A DNA stretch of 47,687 nt, taken from contig VGVE01000014.1 in NCBI GenBank assembly GCA_016874135.1, positions 1-47,687 on the forward strand. The letters are read 5' to 3'. The position numbers and the translations under genes were made by a program. The notes beneath the pieces were generated by a model. The model was given only the letters and a program-made list of their open reading frames with translations. It made no database searches and was not told where the DNA came from. Shown piece after piece: positions 42,905-47,687 of this stretch (its first letter is position 1; the number at the start of each line of letters is the position of its first letter). The stretch is from Gammaproteobacteria bacterium (GTDB lineage Bacteria > Pseudomonadota > Gammaproteobacteria > Pseudomonadales > Azotimanducaceae).

Positions 42905-45370
42905 ATGCTGAATGTGGCTGCTACTGCATCATCTCTTCTTGCGCCCCTTTCGGGCTTGCGTGTGCTGGACCTCTCCGAAGGTATAGCCGCACCGTTTTGC
43001 GCGAAGCTGCTGGGCGATCTGGGCGCTGATGTCATCAAGCTCGAAAGCGCGGCCGGTGACTGCATGCGGCGCTTCGGTCCGTTTCCGCAAGGCCAACTGG
43101 ACCCGGAGCGGAGTGCCTCGTTCTTTTTTCTGAACACCAGTAAACGCAGTGTGGTGATCGATGTGTCGACACCTGGGGGACAAGCGAGGCTGCGATCGCT
43201 GGTCGCGTCCTATGATGTAATCATCGCCGGCGAGACCGCCGGGTCACTCGCTGACCGAGGGATCGGTATCGACGTCCTGCGATCGTGGAATCCCGCCGTC
43301 ATTGTCAGCACGGTGTCCGGATTCGGATCCTGGGGACCCTATGCGGGTTTTACATGGTCCCATCTGGTTGCCGGTGCCCTCGGTGGCTGGGCGCATCTGT
43401 GCGGCCTGCCCGAGCGGGAACCCTTGCAGGCAGGCGGGGCCCTGGCGGAAACACTGACCGGTGCGTTTGCCGCGGTGGGGACGCTGCTCGCGGTGCTTGG
43501 CCGGCACCGCCACGGTGGTGGTGAACACGTCGATGTGAGTGCACAACAGGCGGTGCTGCTGGCGGCACAGATCCCGACCCTGCGTTATGAGTACACGGGT
43601 GTTGTACCGCCGCGTAACTCCAGTGTGGGCTCCGGCGCTGGCGCAGGATTCATGTTGCCCACCCGGGATGGCTACATCGGCCTCAATGCCTTGACTCGTG
43701 CGCAATGGGGAATGCTCTGTGAATTCCTTGGCCGCGGCGAGATCGCCGTCGATCCGCGCTACGCGCATATTTCCTGGGTGAATCCGGATGATGCCCTCGA
43801 AGAAGTCCGGGCTCTGTTTCGGGCAGCTGTGGTGGATCGAAGCGCTACGGAGCTCTTTCACGCCGCGGAAGCGAAGCGTGTACCTTTCGGGCTGATTCCT
43901 GATCTTGCGGGTCTCTTCGCACTGACACCCCACCGCGAGCGAGGCTGGTTTGTGGAGGTCAACCATCCAGTGGCCGGGCAGGTTAAGGTACCGGGTGTCC
44001 CTTTCAAGTCCACGGTGACGTCGCCTCGACCGGGTCCGCCACCGCTACTAGGGCAACACACGCATGAAGTCCTTGCCGGATTGTCAGCCGCCGCTTCCGC
44101 TGCGGAAGTGGTCCGTACTGCTCTATCTGACGACCTCAATCCGCTGCCACTTGCGGGGCTTCGAATCCTTGACCTCTCGATGTTCTTTGCGGGCCCGGTA
44201 TGTGCCCAGATCGCAGCTGATGCCGGGGCGGATGTCATCAAGGTCGAATCGATCCAGCGGATCGATGGCTGGCGCGGCAGTGCTGCAGTTACGCAAGGAT
44301 CGGTCCCGTCCTGGGAAGCTTCTCCCTACTTCAACTGGGTCAATCGCAACAAGCGTGATATCACCCTCAATCTCAAGGATCCACGTGGCTGCGAGATCGT
44401 GAAGAACCTTGTGCGTGATGCCGACGTGCTGATCGAGAACTTCACGCCGCGGGTCATGGCGGAGTTCGGGCTTGACTATGCGGTACTGCGGGCCATCAAC
44501 CCGCGGCTGATCATGATCTCGCTGTCCGGATTCGGTGCGACGGGACAATGGCGGGACTATGTGGCCTTCGGCATGTCCACGGAACAATTCTCCGGCTTGT
44601 CCCACCTCACGGGATACGAACAGGGTGAACCCCTGTTCACGGGCACCACCGGGGGTGATCTGTTTTCCGGTGTCCTCGGCGCCCTGGCGGTTTGTTCGGC
44701 GCTGTGGCACCGCCACCGGACAGGTGAAGGCCAGCACATCGACTTCAGCCAGATCGAAGCCTGCAATCTTTATCTCGGCGACGTGATGACCGGCTGGTCA
44801 CTCTGTGGTGTTGACCCGGGTCGCAACGGCAATACTCACCCGGTGTTTGCACCTCAAGGATTTTATCCGTGTCGAAACGGTGGCTGGATCGGAATCACGT
44901 GTCGCGATCAGGCGCAGTGGGAGAATCTGGCCCGCCACATGCAACGCCCGGATCTGCTCACCTCGTCCTTGTTCGTCACCGCGGCAGCGCGGAACCACCG
45001 ACGGCAGGAGCTGGATGCCCTCATCGCAGCCTGGACACGAGGGCAGGACGCCATCGAGCTGATGCATGCCCTGCAACTCGCAGGTGTCGCTGCCGGGGCT
45101 GTGCTGAACGGGCCGCAGTTGCTCGCCGATCCACAGCTCCAAGCGCGTCGCGCCTTTGTGCAGCAGGAACGCCCTGGCCTTGGTGTGCACCACTATCCCG
45201 TGCAGCCTTATCACTTCACATCAAGCGAGGCGCCACCCAACAACCGGGCGCCGCTGCTTGGAGAACATCTGACGGAAGTGCTGACGGAGCGGGCGAATCT
45301 CAAGGACGATGACCTTGTCGAGCTGATCATCGACGACGTGATCGGAACAGTGCCTGTTGCGGCGCGCTGA
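42905..45370 (+). CDS. Tandem-fused class III CoA-transferase (two CaiB/BaiF domains)
   Basis: An 821-residue fusion with the same architecture as the protein at 8723-11185 but clearly different in sequence. Domain 1 begins near 16 (SGLRVLDLSEGIAAPFCAK, GDLGADVIKLES) with Asp210 in GGGEHVDVSAQ. Domain 2 begins near 416 (AGLRILDLSMFFAGPVCAQ, GADVIKVES) with Asp613 in GEGQHIDFSQIE. Both halves keep the probable catalytic Asp, so one chain could form two active sites. It would load CoA onto, or move CoA between, carboxylates. The ATG at 42905 is used; a GTG at 42914 is possible. A hairpin and an MFS gene follow. Confidence 0.9.
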   Translation: MLNVAATASSLLAPLSGLRVLDLSEGIAAPFCAKLLGDLGADVIKLESAAGDCMRRFGPFPQGQLDPERSASFFFLNTSKRSVVIDVSTPGGQARLRSLVASYDVIIAGETAGSLADRGIGIDVLRSWNPAVIVSTVSGFGSWGPYAGFTWSHLVAGALGGWAHLCGLPEREPLQAGGALAETLTGAFAAVGTLLAVLGRHRHGGGEHVDVSAQQAVLLAAQIPTLRYEYTGVVPPRNSSVGSGAGAGFMLPTRDGYIGLNALTRAQWGMLCEFLGRGEIAVDPRYAHISWVNPDDALEEVRALFRAAVVDRSATELFHAAEAKRVPFGLIPDLAGLFALTPHRERGWFVEVNHPVAGQVKVPGVPFKSTVTSPRPGPPPLLGQHTHEVLAGLSAAASAAEVVRTALSDDLNPLPLAGLRILDLSMFFAGPVCAQIAADAGADVIKVESIQRIDGWRGSAAVTQGSVPSWEASPYFNWVNRNKRDITLNLKDPRGCEIVKNLVRDADVLIENFTPRVMAEFGLDYAVLRAINPRLIMISLSGFGATGQWRDYVAFGMSTEQFSGLSHLTGYEQGEPLFTGTTGGDLFSGVLGALAVCSALWHRHRTGEGQHIDFSQIEACNLYLGDVMTGWSLCGVDPGRNGNTHPVFAPQGFYPCRNGGWIGITCRDQAQWENLARHMQRPDLLTSSLFVTAAARNHRRQELDALIAAWTRGQDAIELMHALQLAGVAAGAVLNGPQLLADPQLQARRAFVQQERPGLGVHHYPVQPYHFTSSEAPPNNRAPLLGEHLTEVLTERANLKDDDLVELIIDDVIGTVPVAAR

Positions 45371-45438
45371 GTGGTGGTCAACCCGGGAACATCAGATCTG
45401 CACCTGAGCACGGTACCCGACTGTGAGCGCTGGACGAT

Positions 45439-45469
45439 CACGTCGCTATGTCGGGAGACATCGCGCGTG
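45439..45469 (+). other. Imperfect stem-loop between CoA-transferase and MFS genes
   Basis: ATGTC-GGGA-GACAT (45448-45461) forms the core, extended outward by GC/GC and CACG/CGTG pairs with small mismatches. No T-run follows, so it is not a classical terminator. It may be an operator, an mRNA stabiliser or a regulatory element upstream of the MFS gene. Confidence 0.35.
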
Positions 45470-45502
45470 GCATGATCCCCAATTCACGAGGGGAAGATTG
45501 AT

Positions 45503-45535
45503 ATGTTCCGGATGACCTGGGTCCGCGGCACATGA
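45503..45535 (+). other. Ten-codon leader ORF overlapping the MFS start
   Basis: ATG 45503 follows a strong GAGGGGAAG (45488-45496) by about 6 bases and encodes MFRMTWVRGT. It stops at TGA 45533-45535, overlapping the MFS ATG at 45532 (ATGA). The MFS start itself has no good ribosome site, so coupling through this leader is plausible. Confidence 0.4.
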
Positions 45536-46947
45536 CCGCGGCCGATGCGCCACGCGAGCGCTTTTCGTCCTATCACATCCTGCTGCTGGCACTGCTGGGT
45601 ATCGCGACACTCTATGAGGGCTTTGATGCCTCGATGCTGACGCTGGCGTCGGTGGATGTCCGCGCCACGCTCGACATCGGCCTTGATGAGTGGGGCATTG
45701 TCTACGCGATTACCCGGGCGGGTGTTGTGGCGTCATTTTTCTTCCTCATGTGTGCTGACCGGTTCGGTAGGCGCACGCTGCTCCTGGTCACCGTCGCCGG
45801 TTTCGCCATATCGAGTGGTGCCACGGCCTTTGTGCAGACGAAGGAAGAGTTCACCTTCTGGCAGACCGTCGCCCGTCTTTTCCTCACCGCGCAATATGGC
45901 CTTGCCATCATCATTGCCGGTGAAGAGCTGCCGGCGAAATTGCGTGGTACCGGCATCACCATCCTCACAGCCATGGCAACCGTGGGAACCGTGGTGATGG
46001 CCAAGGCGTCGCCGTTTTTCCTGTTGCTCAAGGATGCATCCGGCAATCCCGCCCATGATTTCGCGATGGAAATGGTCATCCGGGGTTCGGCCATACTCGG
46101 CATCGAACATGACGGCGCGCACTGGCGCGGCTTGTATCTGATCGGCGCGTTGCCACTGTTGTTGTTGCCGGTGCTTCGGTACGGGATACGCGAAACGGCG
46201 CGGTATGAGGAGATCGCGCAGGGGCGTGCCAACCAGTCTCTGCTGGCTACGCTGCGCGCCCAGTTTGCCGAAGCGCGACAGCTGTTTTCGCCCACCTACC
46301 TACCGCGATTTCGCATCGTCGCGCTACTGTGGAACTGCGTTCATCTGGTTACCGCACCTTCGGTAGCTTATTGGTCCATCTACGCCCGGGAAGAAGTGGG
46401 CATGACTCCGGCGCAAGTCGGTGACGTGGTGATGTGGGCCTATATCGGTGGCGCCTTCGGACATCTGCTCGCGGGCCAACTGGTGGATCGCCTGGGTCGC
46501 AAGATCACCTGCGCCGCGTTCTACAGCATCGCCGCGGTCATGATCGTAGGGCTCTTCCACACCAACTCGATCTTCGGGCAGTACTTCTGGCACATCGCCA
46601 CAGTCTTCTTCTTCAACTGCGCTATCGGGGCGACTCACGTCTATGCCTCCGAGTTGTTCCCGACGGAACTTCGTGCCACCGGTTATGGCTGGACCACGAA
46701 TCTCTTCGGACGAATCACGGAAGTATTCATTCCCATGATCATTGGCCTGCTGATTCCGGTGATGGGCATTTCCTGGGGCATTACCTGGGTGGCACTCGGA
46801 CCGATCATCGGTGCATTACTGGTGCTCAAGTACGCACCGGAAACCAAAGGGCTCACGCTGGAGGAAATCCAGGAAAAACTCGGTAACACGACGCTGCAGC
46901 CGGCGATGGCGACAAGTGCATCCGGCCGATCAACCGCGTCCTCCTGA
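45532..46947 (+). CDS. MFS transporter, sugar-porter/metabolite:H+ symporter type
   Basis: A 471-residue, 12-segment inner-membrane transporter. Motif A occurs twice (CADRFGRRTLL at 75-85 and GQLVDRLGRK after segment 7). SELFPTELRATGYG in the second half and PETKGLTLEEIQ near the C-terminus are typical of the SP/MHS groups. An Asp in segment 1 (LYEGFDASML) is usual for proton-coupled aromatic-acid and metabolite carriers. The substrate is unknown. It is 161 bp after the tandem CoA-transferase and 24 bp before the MDR oxidoreductase, so import, CoA activation and redox steps may be co-expressed. Confidence 0.88.
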   Translation: MTAADAPRERFSSYHILLLALLGIATLYEGFDASMLTLASVDVRATLDIGLDEWGIVYAITRAGVVASFFFLMCADRFGRRTLLLVTVAGFAISSGATAFVQTKEEFTFWQTVARLFLTAQYGLAIIIAGEELPAKLRGTGITILTAMATVGTVVMAKASPFFLLLKDASGNPAHDFAMEMVIRGSAILGIEHDGAHWRGLYLIGALPLLLLPVLRYGIRETARYEEIAQGRANQSLLATLRAQFAEARQLFSPTYLPRFRIVALLWNCVHLVTAPSVAYWSIYAREEVGMTPAQVGDVVMWAYIGGAFGHLLAGQLVDRLGRKITCAAFYSIAAVMIVGLFHTNSIFGQYFWHIATVFFFNCAIGATHVYASELFPTELRATGYGWTTNLFGRITEVFIPMIIGLLIPVMGISWGITWVALGPIIGALLVLKYAPETKGLTLEEIQEKLGNTTLQPAMATSASGRSTASS

Positions 46948-46971
46948 GGACGCACTGAGAAGGAGACATGA

Positions 46972-47687
46972 ATGAAGTACTGGCGAGGCGACCGGTTTGG
47001 CGAAGCCGTCGATGTGTTGTATCTCGCGGAACGGGAGCGTGACGCGCCGGGTGCGGGACAGGTCGAGCTCAAAGTTGAAGCGACTGGCGTCGGCTTGCCG
47101 GATGTACTGATGACCCGTGGCAACTATCCGGCGGTTCGACAACCACCGATCACACCGGGTCAGGAGATTGCCGGAGTGGTCACGCGAGCAGGCGAGGGTG
47201 CAACGCTCAAGGTCGGTGACCGGGTCATCAGCTCGACGCGCTTTGCAGAAGGCCATGGCGGTTTTGCTGAATACTGCGTAGTGCCGGAAGCCGCAACGTT
47301 ACGAAGGCCCGCAGGGATGAGTGCCGAAGCTGCAGCGGGATTCTGGGTACCTTTCCACACGGGTTATGTAGGCGTCATCCAGCGTGGCCAGCTCAAGGCC
47401 GGCGAAATTCTGCTTGTACTGGGCGGTGCGGGCAGTTCAGGTTCCGCCGCGATCCAGCTTGGCAAGGCCGTGGGAGCGACGGTGATCACCACCGTTTCCA
47501 CAGCCGACAAGGTCGCGTTCTGCAAGTCGCTGGGTGCAGACCATGTCATCAACTATCGCGAAGTGGCGATCAATGATGGCGTGCAGCAGATCATCGGCCG
47601 CCGTGGTGTCGACATGATCTTCGATCCCGTTGGCGGCAAAGCCTACGATCAGGCAGTGAAGTGTATCGCCCGCCACGGTCGGGTGAT
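46972..47687 (+). CDS. MDR-family zinc-free alcohol dehydrogenase/quinone oxidoreductase (partial)
   Basis: The first 238 codons of a medium-chain dehydrogenase/reductase; the 3' end lies beyond the window. The GroES-like part (1-125) shows VGLPDVLMTRGNYP and PGQEIAGVV without the zinc cysteines. The NADP-binding fold has GGAGSSGSAAIQLGKA, in place of the common GAAGGVG, and GADHVINYRE. The family reduces quinones or enoyl/acryloyl double bonds with NADPH. The ATG at 46972 has AGGAG 6 bases upstream; an out-of-frame ATG lies 4 bases before it. Confidence 0.88.
   Translation, partial: MKYWRGDRFGEAVDVLYLAERERDAPGAGQVELKVEATGVGLPDVLMTRGNYPAVRQPPITPGQEIAGVVTRAGEGATLKVGDRVISSTRFAEGHGGFAEYCVVPEAATLRRPAGMSAEAAAGFWVPFHTGYVGVIQRGQLKAGEILLVLGGAGSSGSAAIQLGKAVGATVITTVSTADKVAFCKSLGADHVINYREVAINDGVQQIIGRRGVDMIFDPVGGKAYDQAVKCIARHGRV

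Noticed and set aside
1..47687. CRISPR array, prophage, insertion sequence, tRNA or rRNA
   Set aside because: I saw no spaced repeats, integrase or transposase motifs, terminal inverted repeats, or tRNA/rRNA signatures on either strand, though a small RNA gene could be missed by eye.

Overview
The window looks like a chromosomal segment of a GC-rich, Gram-negative, aerobic heterotroph, most likely a gammaproteobacterium (the taxon is inferred from gene content only). Signs of an outer membrane are a TonB-dependent receptor and a large DUF5916-type barrel protein. Most genes belong to acyl-CoA-based catabolism and transport. I saw no rRNA, tRNA, CRISPR array, phage genes, transposase or recognisable defence system.

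Layout. (1) 0.3-2.5 kb: a two-domain DsbA/HCCA-isomerase-like protein and a TetR regulator (+). (2) 2.5-4.2 kb: a membrane-anchored Cys-type sulfatase (-). (3) 4.2-8.7 kb: a NUDT19-like Nudix hydrolase followed by a complete, tightly coupled paaABCDE epoxidase set (+). (4) 8.7-19.8 kb: a long, closely packed minus-strand block converging on paa. In transcription order it holds a DUF5916 barrel, epoxide hydrolase, Bcr/CflA exporter, PhyH-type dioxygenase, class-C beta-lactamase-fold esterase, GPH-family transporter and a tandem-fused class III CoA-transferase. A DASS-type transporter lies upstream. (5) 22-25.3 kb: a membrane protein coupled to a GST, and an aldehyde dehydrogenase with a clear intrinsic terminator (-). 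(6) 25.5-33.1 kb: a UPF0178 protein, PCD (-), class V aminotransferase, AIM24-like protein, LLM oxidoreductase, a thiolase-fold/DUF35 pair, TetR and a second GPH transporter. (7) 33.2-35.4 kb: crotonase (-) and a third GPH transporter (+). (8) 35.5-40.3 kb: a minus-strand SDR, Rieske dioxygenase, TonB-receptor operon in which every gene carries a lesion. (9) 40.4-47.7 kb: an SDR, a fourth GPH transporter with a small coupled ORF, a second tandem-fused CoA-transferase, an MFS symporter, and an MDR-family oxidoreductase cut by the window edge.

How they may work together (inference): the genes form a catabolic neighbourhood. Uptake proteins (TonB receptor, GPH, MFS, DASS), hydrolases (sulfatase, esterase, epoxide hydrolase), oxygenases (Paa epoxidase, PhyH, Rieske), CoA loading (class III CoA-transferases), and beta-oxidation or aldol-type chain shortening (crotonase, SDRs, thiolase-fold/DUF35) would together process an unidentified ring-containing or branched carboxylate. 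The most distinctive observations are the decaying SDR/Rieske/TonB operon, two separate tandem CoA-transferase fusions, and a thiolase-fold protein without thiolase cysteines.
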